NCBI GenBank assembly: GCA_022605955.1
Contig: JAKCOZ010000232.1
Span: forward strand, 186,001-250,000
Source: Rallus limicola
Taxonomy: Eukaryota > Chordata > Aves > Gruiformes > Rallidae
Direction: 5' to 3'
Length of the DNA: 64,000 nucleotides
This document shows positions 54,401 to 64,000 of this stretch, one piece after another. Numbering within the stretch: the stretch's first letter is position 1; every line of letters starts with the position of its first letter. Below the pieces are notes generated by a model. That model did no database searches. It worked only from the letters and a program-made list of their open reading frames with translations, and was not told the origin of the DNA. The position numbers and the translations under genes were made by a program.

Positions 54401-56426
54401 GCTCTCAGCCTTTTCCTTTGCCTGGAAAGAGGGAACATGCCTGGAACCTCCTACGGTGCTTTTCTCGGCCCTAGCAGACTGCAGTTCAAAACATGCTAAA
54501 CGTCCAGCAATAACTCCCAAAGTAAAGAAGCTAGGCCTGAAAGGCATGGCTTGTCTGAAACCTCCTAACAGGACACACGAGCAGACCCTGTCACTTTGGC
54601 TCTCAGCCTTTTCCTTTGCCTGGAAAGAGGGAACATGCCTGGAACCTCCTACGGTGCTTTTCTCGGCCCTAGCAGACTGCAGTTCAAAACATGCTAAACG
54701 TCCAGCAATAACTCCCAAAGTAAAGAAGCTAGGCCTGAAAGGCATAGCTTGTCTGAAACCTCCTAACAGGACACACGAGCAGACCCTGTCACTTTGGCTC
54801 TCAGCCTTTTCCTTTGCCTGGAAAGAGGGAACATGCCTGGAACCTCCTACGGTGCTTTTCTCGGCCCTAGCAGACTGCAGTTCAAAACATGCTAAACGTC
54901 CAGCAATAACTCCCAAAGTAAAGAAGCTAGGCCTGAAAGGCATAGCTTGTCTGAAACCTCCTAACAGGACACACGAGCAGACCCTGTCACTTTGGCTCTC
55001 AGCCTTTTCCTTTGCCTGGAAAGAGGGAACATGCCTGGAACCTCCTACGGTGCTTTTCTCGGCCCTAGCAGACTGCAGTTCAAAAGATGCTAAACGTCCA
55101 GCAATAACTCCCAAAGTAAAGAAGCTAGGCATGAAAGGCATAGCTTGTCTGAAACCTCCTAACAGGACGCACGAGCAGACCCTGTCACTTTGGCTCTCAG
55201 CCTTTTCCTTTGCCTGGAAAGAGGGAACATGCCTGGAACCTCCTACGGTGCTTTTCTCGGCCCTAGCAGACTGCAGTTCAAAACATGCTAAATGCCCAGC
55301 AATAACTCCCAAAGTAAAGAAGCTAGGCCTGAAAGGCATAGCTTGTCTGAAACCTCCTAACAGGACGCACGAGCAGACCCTGTCACTTTGGCTCTCAGCC
55401 TTTTCCTTTGCCTGGAAAGAGGGAACATGCCTGGAACCTCCTACGGTGCTTTTCTCGGCCCTAGCAGACTGCAGTTCAAAACATGCTAAACGTCCAGCAA
55501 TAACTCCCAAAGTAAAGAAGCGAGGCCTGAAAGGCATAGCTTGTCTGAAACCTCCTAACAGGACACACGAGCAGACCCTGTCACTTTGGCTCTCAGCCTT
55601 TTCCTTTGCCTGGAAAGAGGGAACATGCCTGGAACCTCCTACGGTGCTTTTCTCGGCCCTAGCAGACTGCAGTTCAAAACATGCTAAACGTCCAGCAATA
55701 ACTCCCAAAGTAAAGAAGCTAGGCCTGAAACGCATAGCTTGTCTGAAACCTCCTAACAGGACACACAAGCAGACCCTGTCACTTTGGCTCTCAGCCTTTT
55801 CCTTTGCCTGGAAAGAGGGAACATGCCTGGAACCTCCTACGGTGCTTTTCTCGGCCCTAGCAGACTGCAGTTCAAAACATGCTAAACGTCCAGCAATAAC
55901 TCCCAAAGTAAAGAAGCGAGGCCTGAAAGGCATAGCTTGTCTGAAACCTCCTAACAGGACACACGAGCAGGCCCTGTCGCTTTGGCTCTCAGCCTTTTCC
56001 TTTGCCTGGAAAGAGGGAACATGCCTGGAACCTCCTACGGTGCTTTTCTCGGCCCTAGCAGACTGCAGTTCAAAACATGCTAAACGTCCAGCAATAACTC
56101 CCAAAGTAAAGAAGCTAGGCCTGAAAGGCATAGCTTGTCTGAAACCTCCTAACAGGACGCACGAGCAGACCCTGTCACTTTGGCTCTCAGCCTTTTCCTT
56201 TGCCTGGAAAGAGGGAACATGCCTGGAGCCTCCTACGGTGCTTTTCTCGGCCCTAGCAGACTGCAGTTCAAAACATGCTAAATGCCCAGCAATAACTCCC
56301 AAAGTAAAGAAGCTAGGCCTGAAAGGCATAGCTTGTCTGAAACCTCCTAACAGGACGCACGAGCAGACCCTGTCACTTTGGCTCTCAGCCTTTTCCTTTG
56401 CCTGGAAAGAGGGAACATGCCTGGAA
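51477..56426 (+). repeat. Higher-order repeat marked by AAATGCCCA monomers, spaced 6, 6, 6 and 5 monomers
   Basis: AAATGCCCA occurs at 51726, 52914, 54102, 55290 and 56280. In three blocks the preceding monomer carries AAAAGATGC plus GGCATGAAAG (51517, 53893, 55081); in the other two it instead ends with GGAGCCTCC (about 52860 and 56226). GACGCACGAG, a gained CpG, accompanies these monomers. Two block types therefore alternate on a roughly six-monomer period. The same AAAAGATGC variant appears once earlier, at 48943, 13 monomers before 51517. Related variants recur in the inverted arm near 60145 and 60270. Confidence 0.88.
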
Positions 56427-59057
56427 CCTCCTACGGTGCTTTTCTCGGCCCTAGCAGACTGCAGTTCAAAACATGCTAAACGTCCAGCAATAACTCCCAA
56501 AGTAAAGAAGCTAGGCGTGAAAGGCATAGCTTGTCTGAAACCTCCTAACAGGACACACGAGCAGACCCTGTCACTTTGGCTCTCAGCCTTTTCCTTTGCC
56601 TGGAAAGAGGGAACATGCCTGGAACCTCCTACGGTGCTTTTCTCGGCCCTAGCAGACTGCAGTTCAAAACATGCTAAACGTCCAGCAATAACTCCCAAAG
56701 TAAAGAAGCTAGGCCTGAAAGGCATAGCTTGTCTGAAACCTCCTAACAGGACACACGAGCAGACCCTGTCACTTTGGCTCTCAGCCTTTTCCTTTGCCTG
56801 GAAAGAGGGAACATGCCTGGAACCTCCTACGGTGCTTTTCTCGGCCCTAGCAGACTGCAGTTCAAAACATGCTAAACGTCCAGCAATAACTCCCAAAGTA
56901 AAGAAGCTAGGCCTGAAAGGCATAGCTTGTCTGAAACCTCCTAACAGGACACACGAGCAGACCCTGTCACTTTGGCTCTCAGCCTTTTCCTTTGCCTGGA
57001 AAGAGGGAACATGCCTGGAACCTCCTACGGTGCTTTTCTCGGCCCTAGCAGACTGCAGTTCAAAACATGCTAAACGTCCAGCAATAACTCCCAAAGTAAA
57101 GAAGCTAGGCCTGAAAGGCATAGCTTGTCTGAAACCTCCTAAGAGGACACACGAGCAGACCCTGTCACTTTGGCTCTCAGCCTTTTCCTTTGCCTGGAAA
57201 GAGGGAACATGCCTGGAACCTCCTACGGTGCTTTTCTCGGCCCTAGCAGACTGCAGTTCAAAACATGCTAAACGTCCAGCAATAACTCCCAAAGTAAAGA
57301 AGCTAGGCCTGAAAGGCATAGCTTGTCTGAAACCTCCTAACAGGACACACGAGCAGACCCTGTCACTTTGGCTCTCAGCCTTTTCCTTTGCCTGGAAAGA
57401 GGGAACATGCCTGGAACCTCCTACGGTGCTTTTCTCGGCCCTAGCAGACTGCAGTTCAAAACATGCTAAACGTCCAGCAATAACTCCCAAAGTAAAGAAG
57501 CTAGGCCTGAAAGGCATAGCTTGTCTGAAACCTCCTAACAGGACACACGAGCAGACCCTGTCACTTTGGCTCTCAGCCTTTTCCTTTGCCTGGAAAGAGG
57601 GAACATGCCTGGAACCTCCTACGGTGCTTTTCTCGGCCCTAGCAGACTGCAGTTCAAAACATGCTAAACGTCCAGCAATAACTCCCAAAGTAAAGAAGCG
57701 AGGCCTGAAAGGCATAGCTTGTCTGAAACCTCCTAACAGGACACACGAGCAGACACTGTCGCTTTGGCTCTCAGCCTTTTCCTTTGCCTGGAAAGAGGGA
57801 ACATGCCTTGAACCTCCTACGGTGCTTTTCTCGGCCCTAGCAGACTGCAGTTCAAAACATGCTAAACGTCCAGCAATAACTCCCAAAGTAATGAAGCTAG
57901 GCCTGAAAGGCATAGCTTGTCTGAAACCTCCTCACAGGACACACGAGCAGACCCTGTCACTTTGGCTCTCAGCCTTTTCCTTTGCCTGGAAAGAGGGAAC
58001 ATGCCTGGAACCTCCTACGGTGCTTTTCTCGGCCCTAGCAGACTGCAGTTCAAAACATGCTAAACGTCCAGCAATAACTCCCAAAGTAAAGAAGCTAGGC
58101 CTGAAAGGCATAGCTTGTCTGAAACCTCCTAACAGGACGCACGAGCAGACCCTGTCACTTTGGCTCTCAGCCTTTTCCTTTGCCTGGAAAGAGGGAACAT
58201 GCCTGGAACCTCCTACGGTGCTTTTCTCGGCCCTAGCAGACTGCAGTTCAAAACATGCTAAACGTCCAGCAATAACTCCCAAAGTAAAGAAGCTAGGCCT
58301 GAAAGGCATAGCTTGTCTGAAACCTCCTAACAGGACACACGAGCAGACCCTGTCACTTTGGCTCTCAGCCTTTTCCTTTGCCTGGAAAGAGGGAACATGC
58401 CTGGAACCTCCTACGGTGCTTTTCTCGGCCCTAGCAGACTGCAGTTCAAAACATGCTAAACGTCCAGCAATAACTCCCAAAGTAAAGAAGCTAGGCCTGA
58501 AAGGCATAGCTTGTCTGAAACCTCCTAACAGGACACACGAGCAGACCCTGTCACTTTGGCTCTCAGCCTTTTCCTTTGCCTGGAAAGAGGGAACATGCCT
58601 GGAACCTCCTACGGTGCTTTTCTCGGCCCTAGCAGACTGCAGTTGAAAACATGCTAAACGTCCAGCAATAACTCCCAAAGTAAAGAAGCTAGGCCTGAAA
58701 GGCATAGCTTGTCTGAAACCTCCTAACAGGACACACGAGCAGACCCTGTCACTTTGGCTCTCAGCCTTTTCCTTTGCCTGGAAAGAGGGAACATGCCTGG
58801 AACCTCCTACGGTGCTTTTCTCGGCCCTAGCAGACTGCAGTTCAAAACATGCTAAACGTCCAGCAATAACTCCCAAAGTAAAGAAGCTAGGCCTGAAAGG
58901 CATAGCTTGTCTGAAACCTCCTAACAGGACACACGAGCAGACCCTGTCACTTTGGCTCTCAGCCTTTTCCTTTGCCTGGAAAGAGGGAACATGCCTGGAA
59001 CCTCCTACGGTGCTTTTCTCGGCCCTAGCAGACTGCAGTTCAAAACATGCTAAACGT

Positions 59058-59060
59058 CCA
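59058..59060. other. Strand-switch (inversion) junction with 3-bp microhomology
   Basis: Left of the junction the forward monomer stops after AAACGTCCA, where GCAATAACTC would normally follow. Right of it the reverse-complement monomer begins at AAGTGACAGG, which is normally preceded by GAGAGCC. The bases CCA fit both partners. The forward monomer is cut about 60 bp after its CCTCCT landmark and the reverse one at a different internal point, so the break is out of register. No inserted bases are seen. The two arms point toward each other (plus then minus). A 3-bp overlap suits end joining or template switching better than homologous exchange, but 3 bp can also match by chance. Confidence 0.93.
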
Positions 59061-62000
59061 AAGTGACAGGGTCTGCTCGTGTGTCCTGTTAGGAGGTTTC
59101 AGACAAGCTATGGCTTTCAGGCCTAGCTTCTTTACTTTGGGAGTTATTGCTGGACGTTTAGCATGTTTTGAACTGCAGTCTGCTAGGGCCGAGAAAAGCA
59201 CCGTAGGAGGTTCCAGGCATGTTCCCTCTTTCCAGGCAAAGGAAAAGGCTGAGAGCCAAAGTGACAGGGTCTGCTCGTGTGTCCTGTTAGGAGGTTTCAG
59301 ACAAGCTATGCCTTTCAGGCCTAGCTTCTTTACTTTGGGAGTTATTGCTGGACGTTTAGCATGTTTTGAACTGCAGTCTGCTAGGGCCGAGAAAAGCACC
59401 GTAGGAGGTTCCAGGCATGTTCCCTCTTTCCAGGCAAAGGAAAAGGCTGAGAGCCAAAGTGACAGGGTCTGCTCGTGTGTCCTGTTAGGAGGTTTCAGAC
59501 AAGCTATGCCTTTCAGGCCTAGCTTCTTTACTTTGGGAGTTATTGCTGGACGTTTAGCATGTTTTGAACTGCAGTCTGCTAGGGCCGAGAAAAGCACCGT
59601 AGGAGGTTCCAGGCATGTTCCCTCTTTCCAGGCAAAGGAAAAGGCTGAGAGCCAAAGTGACAGGGTCTGCTCGTGTGTCCTGTTAGGAGGTTTCAGACAA
59701 GCTATGCCTTTCAGGCCTAGCTTCTTTACTTTGGGAGTTATTGCTGGACGTTTAGCATGTTTTGAACTGCAGTCTGCTAGGGCCGAGAAAAGCACCGTAG
59801 GAGGTTCCAGGCATGTTCCCTCTTTCCAGGCAAAGGAAAAGGCTGAGAGCCAAAGTGACAGGGTCTGCTCGTGTGTCCTGTTAGGAGGTTTCAGACAAGC
59901 TATGCCTTTCAGGCCTAGCTTCTTTACTTTGGGAGTTATTGCTGGACGTTTAGCATGTTTTGAACTGCAGTCTGCTAGGGCCGAGAAAAGCACCGTAGGA
60001 GGTTCCAGGCATGTTCCCTCTTTCCAGGCAAAGGAAAAGGCTGAGAGCCAAAGTGACAGGGTCTGCTCGTGTGTCCTGTTAGGAGGTTTCAGACAAGCTA
60101 TGCCTTTCAGGCCTAGCTTCTTTACTTTGGGAGTTATTGCTGGGCATTTAGCATGTTTTGAACTGCAGTCTGCTAGGGCCGAGAAAAGCACCGTAGGAGG
60201 TTCCAGGCATGTTCCCTCTTTCCAGGCAAAGGAAAAGGCTGAGAGCCAAAGTGACAGGGTCTGCTCGTGCGTCCTGTTAGGAGGTTTCAGACAAGCTATG
60301 CCTTTCAGGCCTAGCTTCTTTACTTTGGGAGTTATTGCTGGACGTTTAGCATGTTTTGAACTGCAGTCTGCTAGGGCCGAGAAAAGCACCGTAGGAGGTT
60401 CCATGCATGTTCCCTCTTTCCAGGCAAAGGAAAAGGCTGAGAGCCAAAGTGACAGGGTCTGCTCGTGTGTCCTGTTAGGAGGTTTCAGACAAGCTATGCC
60501 TTTCAGGCCTAGCTTCTTTACTTTGGGAGTTATTGCTGGACGTTTAGCATGTTTTGAACTGCAGTCTGCTAGGGCCGAGAAAAGCACCGTAGGAGGTTCC
60601 AGGCATGTTCCCTCTTTCCAGGCAAAGGAAAAGGCTGAGAGCCAAAGTGACAGGGTCTGCTCGTGTGTCCTGTTAGGAGGTTTCAGACAAGCTATGCCTT
60701 TCAGGCCTAGCTTCTTTACTTTGGGAGTTATTGCTGGACGTTTAGCATGTTTTGAACTGCAGTCTGCTAGGGCCGAGAAAAGCACCGTAGGAGGTTCCAG
60801 GCATGTTCCCTCTTTCCAGGCAAAGGAAAAGGCTGAGAGCCAAAGTGACAGGGACTGCTCGTGTGTCCTGTTAGGAGGTTTCAGACAAGCTATGCCTTTC
60901 AGGCCTCGCTTCTTTACTTTGGGAGTTATTGCTGGACGTTTAGCATGTTTTGAACTGCAGTCTGCTAGGGCCGAGAAAAGCACCGTAGGAGGTTCCAGGC
61001 ATGTTCCCTCTTTCCAGGCAAAGGAAAAGGCTGAGAGCCAAAGTGACAGGGTCTGCTCGTGTGTCCTGTTAGGAGGTTTCAGACAAGCTATGCCTTTCAG
61101 GCCTAGCTTCTTTACTTTGGGAGTTATTGCTGGACGTTTAGCATGTTTTGAACTGCAGTCTGCTAGGGCCGAGAAAAGCACCGTAGGAGGTTCCAGGCAT
61201 GTTCCCTCTTTCCAGGCAAAGGAAAAGGCTGAGAGCCAAAGTGACAGGGTCTGCTCGTGTGTCCTGTTAGGAGGTTTCAGACAAGCTATGCCTTTCAGGC
61301 CTCGCTTCTTTACTTTGGGAGTTATTGCTGGACGTTTAGCATGTTTTGAACTGCAGTCTGCTAGGGCCGAGAAAAGCACCGTAGGAGGTTCCAGGCATGT
61401 TCCCTCTTTCCAGGCAAAGGAAAAGGCTGAGAGCCAAAGTGACAGGGTCTGCTCGTGTGTCCTGTTAGGAGGTTTCAGACAAGCTATGCCTTTCATGCCT
61501 AGCTTCTTTACTTTGGGAGTTATTGCTGGACGTTTAGCATGTTTTGAACTGCAGTCTGCTAGGGCCGAGAAAAGCACCGTAGGAGGTTCCAGGCATGTTC
61601 CCTCTTTCCAGGCAAAGGAAAAGGCTGAGAGCCAAAGTGACAGGGTCTGCTCGTGTGTCCTGTTAGGAGGTTTCAGACAAGCTATGCCTTTCAGGCCTCG
61701 CTTCTTTACTTTGGGAGTTATTGCTGGACGTTTAGCATGTTTTGAATTGCAGTCTGCTAGGGCCGAGAAAAGCACCGTAGGAGGTTCCAGGCATGTTCCC
61801 TCTTTCCAGGCAAAGGAAAAGGCTGAGAGCCAAAGTGACAGGGTCTGCTCGTGTGTCCTGTTAGGAGGTTTCAGACAAGCTATGCCTTTCAGGCCTAGCT
61901 TCTTTACTTTGGGAGTTATTGCTGGACGTTTAGCATGTTTTGAACTGCAGTCTGCTAGGGCCGAGAAAAGCACCGTAGGAGGTTCCAGGCATGTTCCCTC

Positions 62001-64000
62001 TTTCCAGGCAAAGGAAAAGGCTGAGAGCCAAAGTGACAGGGTCTGCTCGTGTGTCCTGTTAGGAGGTTTCAGACAAGCTATGCCTTTCAGGCCTAGCTTC
62101 TTTACTTTGGGAGTTATTGCTGGACGTTTAGCATGTTTTGAACTGCAGTCTGCTAGGGCCGAGAAAAGCACCGTAGGAGGTTCCAGGCATGTTCCCTCTT
62201 TCCAGGCAAAGGAAAAGGCTGAGAGCCAAAGTGACAGGGTCTGCTCGTGTGTCCTGTTAGGAGGTTTCAGACAAGCTATGCCTTTCAGGCCTAGCTTCTT
62301 TACTTTGGGAGTTATTGCTGGACGTTTAGCATGTTTTGAACTGCAGTCTGCTAGGGCCGAGAAAAGCACCGTAGGAGGTTCCAGGCATGTTCCCTCTTTC
62401 CAGGCAAAGGAAAAGGCTGAGAGCCAAAGCGACAGGGTCTGCTCGTGTGTCCTGTTAGGAGGTTTCAGACAAGCTATGCCTTTCAGGCCTAGCTTCTTTA
62501 CTTTGGGAGTTATTGCTGGACGTTTAGCATGTTTTGAACTGCAGTCTGCTAGGGCCGAGAAAAGCACCGTAGGAGGTTCCAGGCATGTTCCCTCTTTCCA
62601 GGCAAAGGAAAAGGCTGAGAGCCAAAGCGACAGGGTCTGCTCGTGTGTCCTGTTAGGAGGTTTCAGACAAGCTATGCCTTTCAGGCCTAGCTTCTTTACT
62701 TTGGGAGTTATTGCTGGACGTTTAGCATGTTTTGAACTGCAGTCTGCTAGGGCCGAGAAAAGCACCGTAGGAGGTTCCAGGCATGTTCCCTCTTTCCAGG
62801 CAAAGGAAAAGGCTGAGAGCCAAAGTGACAGGGTCTGCTCGTGTGTCCTGTTAGGAGGTTTCAGACAAGCTATGCCTTTCAGGCCTAGCTTCTTTACTTT
62901 GGGAGTTATTGCTGGACGTTTAGCATGTTTTGAACTGCAGTCTGCTAGGGCCGAGAAAAGCACCGTAGGAGGTTCCAGGCATGTTCCCTCTTTCCAGGCA
63001 AAGGAAAAGGCTGAGAGCCAAAGTGACAGGGTCTGCTCGTGTGTCCTGTTAGGAGGTTTCAGACAAGCTATGCCTTTCAGGCCTAGCTTCTTTACTTTGG
63101 GAGTTATTGCTGGACGTTTAGCATGTTTAGAACTGCAGTCTGCTAGGGCCGAGAAAAGCACCGTAGGAGGTTCCAGGCATGTTCCCTCTTTCCAGGCAAA
63201 GGAAAAGGCTGAGAGCCAAAGTGACAGGGTCTGCTCGTGTGTCCTGTTAGGAGGTTTCAGACAAGCTATGCCTTTCAGGCCTAGCTTCTTTACTTTGGGA
63301 GTTATTGCTGGACGTTTAGCATGTTTTGAACTGCAGTCTGCTAGGGCCGAGAAAAGCACCGTAGGAGGTTCCAGGCATGTTCCCTCTTTCCAGGCAAAGG
63401 AAAAGGCTGAGAGCCAAAGTGACAGGGTCTGCTCGTGTGTCCTGTTAGGAGGTTTCAGACAAGCTATGCCTTTCAGGCCTAGCTTCTTTACTTTGGGAGT
63501 TATTGCTGGACGTTTAGCATGTTTTGAACTGCAGTCTGCTAGGGCCGAGAAAAGCACCATAGGAGGTTCCAGGCATGTTCCCTCTTTCCAGGCAAAGGAA
63601 AAGGCTGAGAGCCAAAGTGACAGGGTCTGCTCGTGTGTCCTGTTAGGAGGTTTCAGACAAGCTATGCCTTTCAGGCCTAGCTTCTTTACTTTGGGAGTTA
63701 TTGCTGGACGTTTAGCATGTTTTGAACTGCAGTCTGCTAGGGCCGAGAAAAGCACCGTAGGAGGTTCCAGGCATGTTCCCTCTTTCCAGGCAAAGGAAAA
63801 GGCTGAGAGCCAAAGTGACAGGGTCTGCTCGTGTGTCCTGTTAGGAGGTTTCAGACAAGCTATGCCTTTCAGGCCTAGCTTCTTTACTTTGGGAGTTATT
63901 GCTGGACGTTTAGCATGTTTTGAACTGCAGTCTGCTAGGGCCGAGAAAAGCACCGTAGGAGGTTCCAGGCATGTTCCCTCTTTCCAGGCAAAGGAAAAGG
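59061..64000 (-). repeat. Satellite array, inverted arm: about 25 monomers of the same 198-bp unit
   Basis: From 59061 the same monomer appears as its reverse complement and continues to the window end, so the arm's true length is unknown. The reversed landmark AGGAGG ends at 59210 and again at 63962, a spacing of 4752 bp or exactly 24 x 198, so no net length change occurs here. Variants seen in the forward arm recur here: the AAATGCCCA form near 60139-60147, the CGAGG form near 60905, 61303 and 61697, the TATGG form near 63558, and the GTCGCT form near 62429 and 62627. The arm therefore belongs to the same family and is not an older, diverged relative. Its variant order does not mirror the forward arm outward from the junction, so this is an inverted block and not a perfect palindrome. 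Confidence 0.97.
60139..60290 (-). repeat. AAATGCCCA-type monomer pair in the inverted arm
   Basis: On the minus strand, a monomer with GACGCACGAG (about 60270) is followed by one with AAATGCCCA (60139-60147), the order seen in the forward blocks at 51.6-56.3 kb. The AAATGCCCA monomer itself lacks its own GACGCACGAG, unlike the forward copies. A GGCATGAAAG monomer is also present in this arm (about 61494), but seven monomers away instead of next door. The inverted arm thus shares ancestry with that block type without being its direct mirror copy. Confidence 0.8.

Larger units (their letters stand above)
1..59060 (+). repeat. Satellite array, forward arm: 298 full 198-bp monomers plus a 60-bp partial
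   Basis: One monomer repeats head to tail from the first base to the strand switch. The landmark CCTCCTACGG recurs every 198 bp (1, 199, 397 and so on). Its phase drops by exactly 4 bp between 10693 and 15837 and is then constant to 59001, so 294 monomers are 198 bp and four are 197 bp, with no other net length change. Copies differ mainly by scattered single substitutions, and many neighbours look identical. No unique DNA, transposon or simple repeat interrupts the array. Some substitutions mark blocks of 4 to 13 monomers that were copied together. Such homogeneity is known from satellite arrays evolving by unequal exchange and gene conversion. The chromosomal location is unknown; centromeric or pericentromeric heterochromatin is an inference only. 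Confidence 0.98.

Noticed and set aside
30329..57913. A minus-strand open frame of over 9000 residues
   Set aside because: It is the antisense of the same monomer, which by chance also lacks stops in one frame. It spans several differently copied blocks, overlaps equally long plus-strand frames, and has no promoter, intron or domain signal.
59000..59120. Perfect palindrome or hairpin-forming inverted repeat centred on the strand switch
   Set aside because: The two arms join at different points of the monomer and their variant order does not mirror across the junction. They are inverted copies of the same satellite, not symmetrical arms.
1..64000. CRISPR array
   Set aside because: The unit is 198 bp with no alternation of short constant repeats and unique spacers; the whole unit repeats.
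1..64000. CENP-B box in the monomer
   Set aside because: The motif needs a TTCG core and a downstream CGGG at fixed spacing. Neither strand of the consensus has TTCG with that spacing.
1..64000. Transposon, LTR or ribosomal DNA repeat unit
   Set aside because: There are no terminal repeats, target duplications, coding domains or recognisable rRNA stretches, and the 198-bp unit is too short and too uniform.

Overview
The whole 64-kb window is one satellite DNA array. The repeat unit (monomer) is 198 bp, about 50% G+C in the copy at 199-396, and it runs head to tail without interruption. I find no convincing protein gene, RNA gene, transposon, CRISPR array, origin or unique sequence. The very long open reading frames on both strands exist only because 198 is divisible by 3 and the monomer happens to lack stops in one frame on each strand.

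Layout: positions 1-59060 hold the array in forward orientation: 298 complete monomers, counted from the CCTCCTACGG landmark, plus a 60-bp partial one. Positions 59061-64000 hold the same monomer in reverse orientation, 24 full periods plus partial ends. The strand switch is abrupt, with 3 bp (CCA, 59058-59060) shared by both sides. Monomer length is almost invariant. The net phase change over the forward arm is exactly -4 bp, explained by four monomers that each lack 1 bp, at 10693, 13266, 14651 and 15640.

Shared private variants show that stretches of the array were copied as multi-monomer blocks (higher-order repeats, HORs): a 13/7/5-monomer series (10890-15836), an 11-monomer tandem pair (16629-20984), an 8/9/7-monomer series (about 20589-26726, with a related piece to about 29700), an 8-monomer period (about 33261-35834), a 9/8/6-monomer series (40587-45160), a 4-monomer period (49695-51476) and a 5-6-monomer period (51477-56426). 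Differences between copies are mostly loss or gain of whole monomers, as expected from unequal exchange, plus mosaic single-base variants as expected from gene conversion.

Organism: a eukaryote with large satellite blocks. Every CpG in the monomer shows C-to-T or G-to-A decay in some copies, which points to germline cytosine methylation and so suggests a vertebrate or plant. I do not recognise the satellite family and cannot name the species. A centromeric, pericentromeric or other heterochromatic block is plausible, but the sequence does not prove it. The points worth a second look are the inversion junction, the amplified 1-bp-deletion monomer, the HOR mosaics, and a few monomers with clustered substitutions.
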